A DNA stretch of 64,000 nucleotides from G963678445 sp963678445 (lineage in GTDB: Bacteria > Hydrogenedentota > Hydrogenedentia > Hydrogenedentales > G963678445). Made by a program: the position numbers and the translations under genes. Positions within the stretch are counted from its first letter, which is position 1. Each line of letters opens with the position of its first letter. This document shows, one piece after another, positions 24,939 through 33,293 of this stretch. The DNA is taken from positions 744,001 through 808,000 of the forward strand of contig OY782877.1 in the NCBI GenBank assembly GCA_963678445.1, given 5' to 3'. A model generated the notes under the pieces. It was not told where the DNA came from and did not search any database. It saw only the letters and a program-made list of their open reading frames with translations.

Positions 24939-25273
24939 TCGTGGAGTGCGGCTGCGTCGTGGGTTTTGGGGAAGACGCTGGTGGCGGATACTTGTTCGGT
25001 TTTTTTTGGGTTTATTTCGTTGTCGCTGAGCAGGACGACGGGGAGGGTTTTGGGGAGATCGGGTTCTTCGCGAATGAGGTGGCAGGTTTCGAAGGCGTTG
25101 AAGATTTCGAGTGCGGTGTCGAGGAAGATCAGGTGGGGGGCGTTTTCGAGGGTGAGTTCCAGGGTCTCCTGGCCGTTGCCGGCCCATAGGACGGTATGGC
25201 CTTCGCCGGTAATTTCGGCGTTGAAGATTTCGTATAGTTGCGCGTCTGCGGTTGCAATCAAAATGGTGGCCAT
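24884..25273 (-). CDS. Stand-alone response-regulator receiver protein
   Basis: A 129-residue CheY-like receiver with no output domain. The phosphoacceptor Asp is in HLIFLDTALEIF (about residue 52); an acidic residue near the N-terminus (ATADAQ) and the Lys in FPKTH (about residue 104) complete the site, and LLSDNE carries the conserved Ser after strand 4. Only one of the two usual N-terminal acidic residues is seen. The ATG at 25273 has GGGGAAA ahead. Its partner kinase is not in the window; it may serve signalling by protein interaction. Its 3' end overlaps the convergent gene by 55 bases. Confidence 0.85.
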   Translation of the reverse strand: MATILIATADAQLYEIFNAEITGEGHTVLWAGNGQETLELTLENAPHLIFLDTALEIFNAFETCHLIREEPDLPKTLPVVLLSDNEINPKKTEQVSATSVFPKTHDAAALHDQLVTLLGVDAGTAPPQS

Positions 25274-25291
25274 GATTTTCCCCGTCGTAGG

Positions 25292-25307
25292 GCGGTCCAG
25301 CGACCGC
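25292..25307 (+). repeat. Family A hairpin remnant
   Basis: GCGGTCCAGCGACCGC only, without the other parts of the element. It lies 19 bases upstream of the receiver gene's ATG on the minus strand. Confidence 0.75.
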
Positions 25308-25443
25308 AGGTATTGGCGAAGTTCTTTCGGCTGCGTGTTTCTTGTCTGGTTTGCTTGTCTATTGTAGCTTTTTTGGATTGAAAAACGAACTGAAAGTTTG
25401 TCGCCGTTGTTTTTTGGGGTGTTTGGGGTGCTGGGGGATGGGG

Positions 25444-26385
25444 TCAGGTGCGGGTGCCGAGGAAGGGGCCGAGGAGGGAGTGTTTGAATTGTTCCCAAGC
25501 GCCTGAGGCGTGGCGGTGCTGGTTGGGGCATTCGCTTTCGGTGCAGTTCTGACAAATCTCGGGCAGCAGTTGTGCGTCGTCGGTCGCCAGCCCCTGGCGG
25601 ATGCGCTGGTAGGGCTCTCCGTTCCAGACCTCGGCGATGCTTTGTGTGCGCAGGTCGCCGACGATGGTGGTGCGGAACCAGTCTACGCAGCAGGCGACGA
25701 CGCGTCCGTCGAAGAGGATACACATGTCGCGGGAGGGGCGCACGCAGTCGTTGCAGTGGACCATGGACTTTCCGAGGTTGAGGGTTTCGGCGTTGGCGAT
25801 GTTGCCGCCCCGGTTTTCGAGGGCGGAGGTGACGAGCCGGATGCCGTGTTGTTTCCAGAAGCGGCGGGTGTAGGCTTGCTCGGTGACGTTTTCGGTGTTG
25901 ATGACCATGGAGACGCGCAGGTCGATGTTTGCGCCGGTCTTTTCGAGGAGTTTTTGGAAGTTGAGTATGTTTTCGACTACGGGGGTGGCGGGGTAGCCCA
26001 TGATGCGTCTGTTGACGGCGTCGTTGAGGGATTGCAGGCTGACTTTGATGCGTTTCAGTCCGGCGTCGATCAGGCGCTGTCCCATGTCCTGGGTCAGACG
26101 GGTGCCGTTGGTGGTGATGAGGCTTTCCACTTCCGGCAATTGTTCTGCGGTGTATTGTACGAATTCGGGTAGACGGGGGTCTAGCAGGGACTCGTTTTGC
26201 AGGTAGGGCATGATCCGCTCGGGGGGATTTTCGGTCAGTTCGTCGATGATTTTCTGGAAGAGCTCCATCGACATTTTACCCATGGACAGGGCGGAACGGT
26301 TGAAATCGGTGTTGGGGCAGAATATGCATTTCCCGTTACACCCGGTTTGGGTTTGGATTTGTAGGCGTGGCGGCATGATCATCAT
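25444..26385 (-). CDS. Radical SAM enzyme with SPASM-type C-terminal domain
   Basis: A 313-residue cytoplasmic enzyme. The 4Fe-4S/SAM site is CNGKCIFC (about 16-23). The C-terminal part has an additional Cys set: VHCNDC, MCILFDG, VVACCVDW and ICQNCTESEC, in the pattern of SPASM domains that hold auxiliary clusters and often act on peptides. FDGRVVACCVD and GDLRTQSIAEVWN are typical of SPASM proteins. The start is at ATG 26385, after GAGATG; a TTG at 26397 also is possible. There is no precursor-peptide gene obvious next to it, so the substrate is unknown. Confidence 0.85.
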   Translation of the reverse strand: MMIMPPRLQIQTQTGCNGKCIFCPNTDFNRSALSMGKMSMELFQKIIDELTENPPERIMPYLQNESLLDPRLPEFVQYTAEQLPEVESLITTNGTRLTQDMGQRLIDAGLKRIKVSLQSLNDAVNRRIMGYPATPVVENILNFQKLLEKTGANIDLRVSMVINTENVTEQAYTRRFWKQHGIRLVTSALENRGGNIANAETLNLGKSMVHCNDCVRPSRDMCILFDGRVVACCVDWFRTTIVGDLRTQSIAEVWNGEPYQRIRQGLATDDAQLLPEICQNCTESECPNQHRHASGAWEQFKHSLLGPFLGTRT

Positions 26386-26515
26386 AAAACATCTCAAAAA
26401 AGGTAGCGGTGAATAGCAAAAACGATCCTCTTACTGAGATGATCATAGTCCTGTTCTGGCGGTGTTTTCAATGTTTTTATGGGTATACTATTGAAAAAGG
26501 ACTTGTTTAATGGAA

Positions 26516-26556
26516 AAACGCTGCCACGGCTTTGGCCGTGGCAGCGTTTGTTTTTT
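26516..26556 (-). terminator. Bidirectional-looking terminator
   Basis: A 15-bp stem AAACGCTGCCACGGC/GCCGTGGCAGCGTTT with a 4-base loop and runs of T on both strands. It lies about 30 bases past the stop of the minus-strand gene at 26586. Confidence 0.88.
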
Positions 26557-26585
26557 TTGTGTCGCTGGGGGGGCAGGTGCTGTGC

Positions 26586-27668
26586 TCAGGGGGTGGCGGG
26601 GGCGGCAGCTTCCTGGCTTGGAGCGCTTTTGGCTTCAAGGTCGGTAAAGATGGGTTCGATGCCTACTTCGGGGCCGCCTGAACGGTAGATGACGGCGCCG
26701 CGCAGTTGTTTTTTACCTTCTTCCCCTTTGGGCACGGTGATGCGGTAGCTTAGGGTGGCGGGGAATTCGGGAATCTGAATCCAGACGAAGTTTAGTTCGC
26801 CGCTTGCGCCTTTGGGGGGCACGACAGCGGGGTTGGGACCGCTGACGATGCCGTCGAAAACCCAACCGGCAGGCAGGGTTTCAATCAGCGCCAGTGCTTT
26901 GACGGCGTCGGCTTTACCATAGTCCATTTGCGCGGTAAGTGTGAGGGTTTCTCCGGGGGTGTAGGCGTTTTCGGCTACGGTGTGGACGAGTTCCATCTCT
27001 TTTCCTGAGAGTGCTTTTTGGGGTGTTTGGGCAGCGGGTCGGTTTTTGCGCAACAAGTCCTGGGTGGTTTTCTTGATAGCGGGCTGCCCGTTGGTTTGCA
27101 GGGTGGAGTGGGCCTTGGGGGAACGGTATTCGGGACCATCGGTACGGAATACGGCTTGCCCGGTAATCACGGCGCGACCGGCATCTTTGGCGGCGGATCG
27201 CACGCGGTAGGTGAAGGTGGTGGGAAATTCGGGGATATTGAACCAGGCGAATTCCAGGAGGTTTTCGCGGCCTTGGGGAGGAACCAGATCGGGGTGATCG
27301 CCTGCAATGACGCTGTCAAAGGTCCAGCCTTGGGGCAGGGTTTCGGCCAATCCAAGGGCGCGTACGAGGTCGTCTTTTTTCTTGTTCAGGGTAACTTTGA
27401 CTTCGACCACGTCACCAGGGGTGTAGGAACCGTTGCCGGGCAGTGCATGGTCGACAACGATGAAGTCGGGCAGTATCATGGCAATAGGCTGGTGCTCTGC
27501 GGGCGTTTCGCGCGCCACTTTTTTCACGGTTTCTTCCATGCGACCTTCGCTGGCCTCAATGGCAACTGTGCCGATGCTCCCCATTTTCTTTACGCCCACG
27601 TATATCGCAAGCACCAGGGCGATGAGTATAACGCCGACCAGAAAGCCAATAATTGTCGATTTGTTCAT
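26586..27668 (-). CDS. Membrane-anchored protein with two repeated beta-sandwich domains
   Basis: A 360-residue protein with an N-terminal membrane segment (STIIGFLVGVILIALVLAIYVGV, residues 4-26) and an extracytoplasmic remainder. Two similar ~115-residue domains follow: 'YTPGDVVEVKVTLN...LGLAETLPQGWTFDSVIAGDHPDLVPPQG...FAWFNIPEFPTTFTYRV' and 'YTPGETLTLTAQMDY...LALIETLPAGWVFDGIVSGPNPAVVPPKG...FVWIQIPEFPATLSYRI'. They look like the 'DUF11-like/invasin-type' Ig folds. The linker is polar and Pro-rich. Function is likely structural or adhesive. It is a single gene ended by a strong terminator. Confidence 0.75.
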   Translation of the reverse strand: MNKSTIIGFLVGVILIALVLAIYVGVKKMGSIGTVAIEASEGRMEETVKKVARETPAEHQPIAMILPDFIVVDHALPGNGSYTPGDVVEVKVTLNKKKDDLVRALGLAETLPQGWTFDSVIAGDHPDLVPPQGRENLLEFAWFNIPEFPTTFTYRVRSAAKDAGRAVITGQAVFRTDGPEYRSPKAHSTLQTNGQPAIKKTTQDLLRKNRPAAQTPQKALSGKEMELVHTVAENAYTPGETLTLTAQMDYGKADAVKALALIETLPAGWVFDGIVSGPNPAVVPPKGASGELNFVWIQIPEFPATLSYRITVPKGEEGKKQLRGAVIYRSGGPEVGIEPIFTDLEAKSAPSQEAAAPATP

Positions 27669-28015
27669 GTTTTTATTCCTTAAATCCCCAGGACATTACC
27701 GTCTCGTTTGGATACGCTTCAGTTCGTTATTATGGGATGTCAGTATGTTAAGAATCAACTTCTTTCGTGATTAAAGCGGGTCAGCACCATGGGCAGTATA
27801 TATGGTTCTGGCCACTTGAGTAAAAACGTTGTTGGACTTGCTGAGGATGACAGCGACCAGCGCCACGGCTGTTTTGGGGAGATACAGGCCTTGGCGAATT
27901 CGCAGGGCAGCAGGGACGCTGTGTGATTGTGGGAATTGCAATTGCAATGCGGTTCTATACAGGATACAGTACATAGATGACGAAACTTTAACCTGGGTAT
28001 GGGGAGATGGGTTGA
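27669..28015. other. Non-coding region between divergent genes, with a decayed family A remnant
   Basis: GGTCAGCACCATGGGCAGTATATATGGTTCTGGCCACTTGAG at about 27779-27821 resembles a degraded inverse family A core. The rest holds the divergent promoters of the beta-sandwich protein and the beta-propeller hydrolase-like gene, for which I can assign no clear sequence. A direct AATTGCAATTGCAATGC run is seen near 27936. Confidence 0.45.
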
Positions 28016-29458
28016 ATGAGATTGTTTGTACGTGCATGGGTGTTGCTTTGTGTGGGATTGGTTGCGCAGGGTGCGATGGCGGATGGTGTAATCGGGCTGC
28101 AGGATCGTCTGGAGCTTTTTGTGGATGGACGCCTGGTCGATCGAATGGAGAATGCGTCGTTAAAGCTGCATGAACCCCGACCGGGGAATACGGCGCTTGT
28201 GTTTGATCGTCCCTGGGAGGGACGCTATAGCGCGTATGTCACGGTATTTCAGGATGATGACCGGTATCGGATGTATTATCGGGGGCATCCTGTGGCCAAG
28301 GCGGATGGTGCGAAAACGGAAGTAACGTGTTATGCGGAAAGTCGCGACGGGGTCACGTTTGAGAAGCCGGCGTTGGGCTTGTTTGAGGTGCATGGCACGC
28401 GGGAAAACAATGTGGTGTTGGCGGACATGGCGCCTTTTTCGCACAATTTTGCGCCTTTTGTGGATACGCGGCCGGGGACGCCTGCTGCGGAGAAGTATAA
28501 GGCGATGGCGGGCACGAAGGAATCGGGGCTATATGTTTTTGTGTCTGCGGATGGGCTGCATTGGGAGAAGTATCTGGAGGAACCGGTGCTGAGGGATGGG
28601 GCTTTTGACTCGCAGAATGTCGCGTTTTGGTCGCAGGCGGAGCAGTGTTATGTGTGTTATTTCAGAACCTGGTCGAAGGGTGGCTGGGACGGGTATCGGT
28701 GGGTCAGTCGCAGCACGTCGCCGGATTTGAAGGTGTGGACGACGCCGGTGGTGATGGATAAGGGGGATGCGCCGTGGGAACATATTTATACGAACCAAAC
28801 GATCCCGTATTATCGTGCGCCGCATATCTATATTGCATTGGCGGCGCGATTCATGCCGGGACGGCGTGCGGTGTCGGTGGCGGAGGCGGCGCAATTCGGG
28901 GTGGAGGCGAAGTATTCGGGGGATTGTTCGGATAATGTGTTGATGACGAGCCGCGGCGGTAATCGGTATGACAGAACGTTCCTGGAGGGCTTTATTAAAC
29001 CGGGGGTGGGGCTGGCGGATTGGACCAGCCGCACGAATTATCCTGTGCGTGGCATTGTTGCAACGAGTGACGAGGAGATGTCGTTTTATGTGCAGCATCA
29101 TTACGGACAGCCCAGTAATTATCTGCGGCGCTATGTGCTGCGTCCGGATGGTTTTGTATCGATTAATGCCCCGTATAGCGGTGGGGAATGTGTCACCAAA
29201 CCGTTTACGTTTGAAGGCGATACGCTTGTGCTGAATTTTGCTACTTCGGCGGCAGGTTTTGTACGGGTGGAGCTCCAGGAGGCCGATGGAAGACCCATCA
29301 AGGGATATACGGAAAAGGATGCGGACGAATTGCTGGGGAATCGTATCGCGTATCCGGTATCGTGGAATGGAAAATCGGACGTGAGTGCGTTGGCGGGTAA
29401 GCCGATTCGCCTGCGGTTTGTATTGAAAGATGCGGATGTCTTTTCAATGCACTTTTAG
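28016..29458 (+). CDS. Secreted five-bladed beta-propeller (glycosidase-like) protein
   Basis: A 480-residue exported protein. The signal peptide MRLFVRAWVLLCVGLVAQGAMA is clear. Pieces such as DRLELFVDGRLVDRMENASLKLHEPRPG, YSAYVTVFQDDDRYRMYYRGH, YAESRDGVTFEKPALGL and ADGLHWEKY are characteristic of the GH32/GH43-like propeller proteins found as 'hypothetical' enzymes in planctomycetes and relatives; the end (FTFEGDTLVLNFATSAAGFVRVELQEADG) is the accessory beta-sandwich. I do not see the acid/base pair clearly, so substrate and activity remain open. ATG 28016 has GGGGAGATGG. It leads a run of four genes on this strand, the next being the PmoA-like gene. Confidence 0.75.
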   Translation: MRLFVRAWVLLCVGLVAQGAMADGVIGLQDRLELFVDGRLVDRMENASLKLHEPRPGNTALVFDRPWEGRYSAYVTVFQDDDRYRMYYRGHPVAKADGAKTEVTCYAESRDGVTFEKPALGLFEVHGTRENNVVLADMAPFSHNFAPFVDTRPGTPAAEKYKAMAGTKESGLYVFVSADGLHWEKYLEEPVLRDGAFDSQNVAFWSQAEQCYVCYFRTWSKGGWDGYRWVSRSTSPDLKVWTTPVVMDKGDAPWEHIYTNQTIPYYRAPHIYIALAARFMPGRRAVSVAEAAQFGVEAKYSGDCSDNVLMTSRGGNRYDRTFLEGFIKPGVGLADWTSRTNYPVRGIVATSDEEMSFYVQHHYGQPSNYLRRYVLRPDGFVSINAPYSGGECVTKPFTFEGDTLVLNFATSAAGFVRVELQEADGRPIKGYTEKDADELLGNRIAYPVSWNGKSDVSALAGKPIRLRFVLKDADVFSMHF

Positions 29459-29550
29459 TGGCCAGGGCCACACCCAGTAGATAGGGTCCTCGACGTGCGT
29501 GAGCGAAACAGAACGAAATTTTTCTATGGTCTCTGGACCGCTTTAGTCAG
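29457..29550 (+). repeat. Family A element, rearranged copy at a gene end
   Basis: It starts on the stop codon of the propeller gene with AGTGGCCAGGGCCACACCC, continues with AGATAGGGTCCT, then carries the inverse-oriented end GGTCTCTGGACCGCTTTAG. The two halves are in opposite orientation, as if two copies recombined. Confidence 0.75.
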
Positions 29551-29564
29551 TAAAGGAGAATGTT

Positions 29565-30476
29565 GTGGTGGTATATAGATGGACACTTTTGGGAATGGTT
29601 GTAATGATTTGTGGCGTACTCTTTGCTGAGGAATCAGCGGGGGAGAAATTGCAGGCTGCGCTTAAGGACGATTGTGTCGCGGTTTCTGTTGATGGGCAGC
29701 TGTTTACGCAATACAAGTTTTCTAAGAAGCAAAAGTATCCCTATTTTTATCCGGTGGTCGGCCCGCGCTCGCAACAGTCACTGACAACGGAAAGTTCTGA
29801 GCCGTACCCGCATCATCATTCGCTCTTTTTTGGCTGTGACAAGGTCAATGGGGGTAATTATTGGCAGGAAAGCAATCGACGCGGGCAGATTCTTTCGCAA
29901 GGGGTTTCGGTGGAGGAGGCATCGGGGGATCGGGTGGTGTTTCGGGACATTTGCCTGTGGAAACAGCCACGCCAGGAACCGGTGATTAAGGACCGGCGCA
30001 TCGTTACGATCACGGCGCCATCGAAAACGGTGCGGTATATTGATTTTGAAATCGTGCTTGAGGCGTTGACGGATGTCGTAATTGAAAAAACGAATCATTC
30101 GCTGTTTAGCGCACGAATGACTTCCGCACTCAGTGTAGCATCGGGTGGTACTTTGGTTAATGCCGAGGGCGCTACTGCTGAGGCAGGCACTTTTGGGGTT
30201 GCCTCGCCCTGGTGCGATTATTCGGGCACGTGGCAGGATGGCGTGATAGAGGGACTGGCTATTTTTCAGCATCCGGGAAATCCGGGATTCCCTGCGAAGT
30301 GGTTTACCCGCGATTATGGCTTTTTTTCGCCTACGCCTATGTATTGGCCAGCGGATGATAAGGCGACGTATTTGAAAAAGGGGGAAACGGTGCAGTTGCG
30401 GTATCGTGTGGTGGTGCATGAAAAGAATGCTGTTGAGGCCCGTATTCCAGCATGTTATAGGGAATATGAAAAATAG
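29565..30476 (+). CDS. PmoA-family (DUF6807-like) protein, exported
   Basis: A 303-residue protein with an N-terminal membrane/signal segment (TLLGMVVMICGVLFAEESA). The body matches the 'methane oxygenase PmoA' labelled family that is actually a soluble beta-rich DUF found in planctomycete-like genomes: YFYPVVGPRSQ, YPHHHSLFFGCDKVNGGNYW, then IFQHPGNPGFPAKWFTRDYGFFSP. The name PmoA is historic; nothing links it to methane oxidation, and the HHH and neighbouring motifs suggest a sugar-binding or metal role. It begins with GTG 29565 after AAAGGAGA. It follows the propeller protein and precedes the epimerase by 35 bases. Confidence 0.8.
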   Translation: MVVYRWTLLGMVVMICGVLFAEESAGEKLQAALKDDCVAVSVDGQLFTQYKFSKKQKYPYFYPVVGPRSQQSLTTESSEPYPHHHSLFFGCDKVNGGNYWQESNRRGQILSQGVSVEEASGDRVVFRDICLWKQPRQEPVIKDRRIVTITAPSKTVRYIDFEIVLEALTDVVIEKTNHSLFSARMTSALSVASGGTLVNAEGATAEAGTFGVASPWCDYSGTWQDGVIEGLAIFQHPGNPGFPAKWFTRDYGFFSPTPMYWPADDKATYLKKGETVQLRYRVVVHEKNAVEARIPACYREYEK

Positions 30477-30511
30477 AAAAGGGGCGTTGTCAGGAATAAG
30501 GGAGAACTGTT

Positions 30512-31573
30512 TTGGCGGTACTGGACGAAATACGAAAACGCTCACATGTAGACCCTATTGAGTCGGAGAAGGTGCTGGAAGACTGGCTCGCACAGCCTGC
30601 GCCGAGGACGGTGGAGACGGTGGGAGGCTTTGAGGGGGATGTCCTTGTCTTGGGGGCAGGTGGACGATTGGGCGTTAACTTGTGCGCGCTTCTTTGCCGC
30701 GCTCAGGAGGTGTCCGGAAACGATTTCCATATCTACGCCGTTGCGCCGGAGGCCTCGTCGAGAACGCAGCGCACGCTGAAAACGCTGGGCGTAGACCTGT
30801 CTATGCCGGACCTGTCGGATGAGGAGGAAGTCGCCCAACTTCCTGATGCGGCGTATGTGTTCTATCTGCTTGGACGGGAAATGGGGCCTGCGGAGGATCG
30901 GGTTTTGGCCTGGGCGCTGAACGTGCGTCTGGCGGCATACATGGCGGAACGCTACCGTCATTCGCGGCTGATCGTATTTTCAAGTGGGGTGGTCTATCCC
31001 ACAACGCCTTCGATTTCGGGTGGGGCGCGCGAGAACGCCGCCCCTATGCCTGTGGGGGAATATGCGATGTCATGCCTGGCACGTGAACGCATGTTCGATT
31101 ATGCCGCCGACCTGTGGCAAACTCCTGTTTTGCATTGTCGCCTGAGCCACGCGGTCGAACTTCGCTATGGAATCTTGCGCGATATTGCACATCACGTCTG
31201 GACCGAGCAACCTGTCGATCTGGGTATAGGGCATTTCAATGCGGTGTGGCAGGGCTATGCCAGCAATGTGGCGGTGCAGGCAGTGGCTCTGGCGCGTAGC
31301 CCGAGTACGGTGCTTAACGTGACGGGCCCCGAAACGCTTTCGCCTTATCAGGTTGCCCTGAGACTGGGAGAAATCATGGGGAAATCCCCTGTTTTTGAAG
31401 GGCGCGAACCGTCGCAGGCTGTATTGCTGAATGCCGCGGGCTGCTTTCGCGCCTTTGGCTATCCTCAGATAGCGCTGGATACGTTGCTGGAATGGACCGG
31501 CTATTGGGTGGCGGCGGGGCGTGAATATTTCGATGAACCTCTCCAGGACAATCGCCATCCGGGGGCATTCTAA
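30512..31573 (+). CDS. NAD-dependent epimerase/dehydratase-family protein
   Basis: A 353-residue extended short-chain-dehydrogenase-fold protein. The nucleotide-binding glycine motif is VLVLGAGGRLG (about 45-55), the Ser-containing strand is IVFSSGVVYP, and the Tyr helix reads EYAMSCLARERMF, so the usual Lys of YxxxK is replaced by Cys. This YxxSC form recurs in a known subgroup with the same flanking residues, so the protein may bind a sugar or act in catalysis without classical chemistry. TTG 30512 is preferred, with AGGGAGAAC just upstream. It is co-directional with the PmoA-like gene. Confidence 0.8.
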   Translation: MAVLDEIRKRSHVDPIESEKVLEDWLAQPAPRTVETVGGFEGDVLVLGAGGRLGVNLCALLCRAQEVSGNDFHIYAVAPEASSRTQRTLKTLGVDLSMPDLSDEEEVAQLPDAAYVFYLLGREMGPAEDRVLAWALNVRLAAYMAERYRHSRLIVFSSGVVYPTTPSISGGARENAAPMPVGEYAMSCLARERMFDYAADLWQTPVLHCRLSHAVELRYGILRDIAHHVWTEQPVDLGIGHFNAVWQGYASNVAVQAVALARSPSTVLNVTGPETLSPYQVALRLGEIMGKSPVFEGREPSQAVLLNAAGCFRAFGYPQIALDTLLEWTGYWVAAGREYFDEPLQDNRHPGAF

Positions 31574-31806
31574 CGCCCTGTCTATGATTTGTACTCCCCT
31601 GCTGAAAAAGTTGTTTTCAGTTCCGCCTTTTTTCGCTATACTGGAAGCTGTCTCAGGTGGCCAGGGTGACAACCGGATGCCCAACGCCTGGGGGGTGAAC
31701 AGGACGCTCGCCGTGCTTGTCACGGTGAGAGCGCGCTTTTGAGGTAGGTTTCCGCACTACATCACAGGTAACGAATTTTTCTCAACGTCAAGGGGGCTTG
31801 AACGTC

Positions 31807-32775
31807 GTGGCAAAACTCAACAACCGTGTCGAAGCAACTATTCTGGGGCTACAACAATTTTCCAGCGATGATGGACCGGGTATACGAAGAACGGTCTTTT
31901 TTAAGGGCTGTCCATCGCAATGCCTCTGGTGTACTACCTCAGAATCGTCCTGCACCCAGCCGGAAATCATCTGGCATCCAGAACACTGCGCCCATGGATT
32001 GACTTGTGTCAAGAATTGTCCATCGGGGGCGCTGTCGTATACGGACGGTGCGATTGTTTTCGATGTGGAAAGTTGTACTTCCTGTGCACAGTGTGTTGCG
32101 CTTTGCAAAAATCAGGCGTTAGAAATGTATGGACACACCATTAACGTGCAGGAATTGTCCGAACTGCTCATCGGCGAACCGGTTTTCTGTATCCCCTACC
32201 AAGATGGGGTTACCCTGGCGGGTGGCGAGCCCCTGGCACAACCCACGGCGGTGCTTTCTCTACTGAAGCTATTGAAAAAGGCTCATATGCATGTGGCGTT
32301 GTGTACGTGCGGCACCTGCGACCCGGAGGTCTTGAAACAAGCGCTTCCACTGGTCGACCTTGTCATTTTTCAACTGACCATCCTGCCCAAAAACCCACAA
32401 AAAACGCATGATAACGGTACTATTTCCTCCTTGCAACGCGTGGCGAAAATCATCAATGCAAGCCGGGTACCTGTTTGGGTGCGCACCCCTATCATCCCCG
32501 ACCACACCGACAACGAGGAGACTATGGCGGCCTTGGCGGGCCTGGTGGCACAATCGTTTGAGTATTGCGAACGGCATGAACTGCGTTCGCAGAGCAAATG
32601 CAGTGTGGTGCGTGTGGATGAAAATGGGGTGAGCCGCTATCTGGTAGATGCCCCCCTCCCCTCTACGGAAACGATGAAGCGGTTGTGTTACGTTGCGCGG
32701 AAAAACGGTTCGATATCGGCGCATTGGGCGGGTAGCTTGCGCATGCTTCCTTTCTCATCGGGACTGCCCAATTAA
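31807..32775 (+). CDS. Glycyl-radical-enzyme-activase-like radical SAM protein
   Basis: A 322-residue enzyme with the PflA-type order of motifs: FSSDDGPGIRRTVFFKGC, the SAM/4Fe-4S motif CPSQCLWC, then an insert with two ferredoxin-like cysteine clusters (HCAHGLTCVKNCPSGAL and CTSCAQCVALCKNQAL) and GVTLAGGEPLAQP. Activases of this build generate glycyl radicals on large partner enzymes such as those for choline, glycerol or aromatic compounds. No glycyl radical enzyme is in the window, so the partner is elsewhere or the enzyme has another role. GTG 31807 is chosen because AAGGGGGC is spaced correctly; a TTG at 31798 is too close to it. Motif HExE-like changes were not noticed. Confidence 0.8.
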   Translation: MAKLNNRVEATILGLQQFSSDDGPGIRRTVFFKGCPSQCLWCTTSESSCTQPEIIWHPEHCAHGLTCVKNCPSGALSYTDGAIVFDVESCTSCAQCVALCKNQALEMYGHTINVQELSELLIGEPVFCIPYQDGVTLAGGEPLAQPTAVLSLLKLLKKAHMHVALCTCGTCDPEVLKQALPLVDLVIFQLTILPKNPQKTHDNGTISSLQRVAKIINASRVPVWVRTPIIPDHTDNEETMAALAGLVAQSFEYCERHELRSQSKCSVVRVDENGVSRYLVDAPLPSTETMKRLCYVARKNGSISAHWAGSLRMLPFSSGLPN

Positions 32776-32776
32776 C

Positions 32777-32819
32777 TTTTTTCTTTTTACGGAAAAAGAA
32801 AAAAGCAAAGAAAAACGAG
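32777..32819 (+). repeat. Family C inverted repeat at a gene end
   Basis: TTTTTTCTTTTTACG and its complement, then AGCAAAGAAAAACGAGG. It begins two bases after the stop codon of the activase gene, so it likely doubles as the transcript's terminator. Confidence 0.8.
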
Positions 32820-33012
32820 GATTTAACTTAGCTTCTCTCTATCTGCCCACGGCAGGAACCATAGAGTATTGCGGGCGACGCTGCCCACCGGGAAAAGAAA
32901 GAAGCAGAGAAAACGAGGATTTAACTTAGCTTCTCTCTGTCTGCCCACGGCAGGAACCATAGAGTATTGCGGGCGACGCTGCCCACCGGGAAAAGAAAGA
33001 AGCAGAGAAAAC
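32815..33012. repeat. Tandem duplication, period 98 bp
   Basis: Two nearly identical 98-base units each contain ACGAGGATTTAACTTAGC, CTGCCCACGGCAGG, ACCATAGAGTATTGC and GCCCACCGGGAAAAGAAAG. The start of a third unit follows. The unit ends in a family-C-derived GAAAGAAGCAGAGAAAACGA, so the duplication probably arose from this element. No coding potential is seen. Confidence 0.85.
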
Positions 33013-33049
33013 GAACAGGTACGTTAGCTTTGCTATGCACCTCCATTCC

Positions 33050-33242
33050 TCGTGACGAAGTTGTACTTCGTCACGCACTTGTCTCCGAAGCTTTGCTTCG
33101 CAAAATTCTTCGTCGTCGTTCTCGCTCCCACGGTACCCCGTAGGAATGCATACGTTCCTCTTCTCACCTCCGCTCCCATGGAGAACCGTGGGAGGAAAAA
33201 AAGGATGAATGGGCGTTACCAAGTTCAACTTGGTAACGAGGG
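33050..33242. repeat. Composite of family D and family B hairpins
   Basis: CGTGACGAAGTTGTACTTCG with TCACG, CCGAAGCTTTGCTTCG, a degenerate family B pair (CGCTCCCACGG..., spacer GAATGCATACG, ...CCGTGGGAGG) and the CGTTACCAAGTTCAACTTGG hairpin that usually ends family D. Family B thus sits inside family D. Confidence 0.8.
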
Positions 33243-33293
33243 GCCTGGGGGTATTCCACCGGCCAGCGACCGCCAGGTCACTGCTCGCTGGGG

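Noticed and set aside
29565..30476. Particulate methane monooxygenase subunit A
   Set aside because: The family label 'PmoA' is historic. The protein has a signal segment and soluble beta-rich sequence with none of the membrane helices of the real monooxygenase subunit.
32800..33250. Possible CRISPR array, because of regular repeats
   Set aside because: Only two 98-base units in direct tandem, without unique spacers, and no cas gene in the window; the hairpins belong to the dispersed families.
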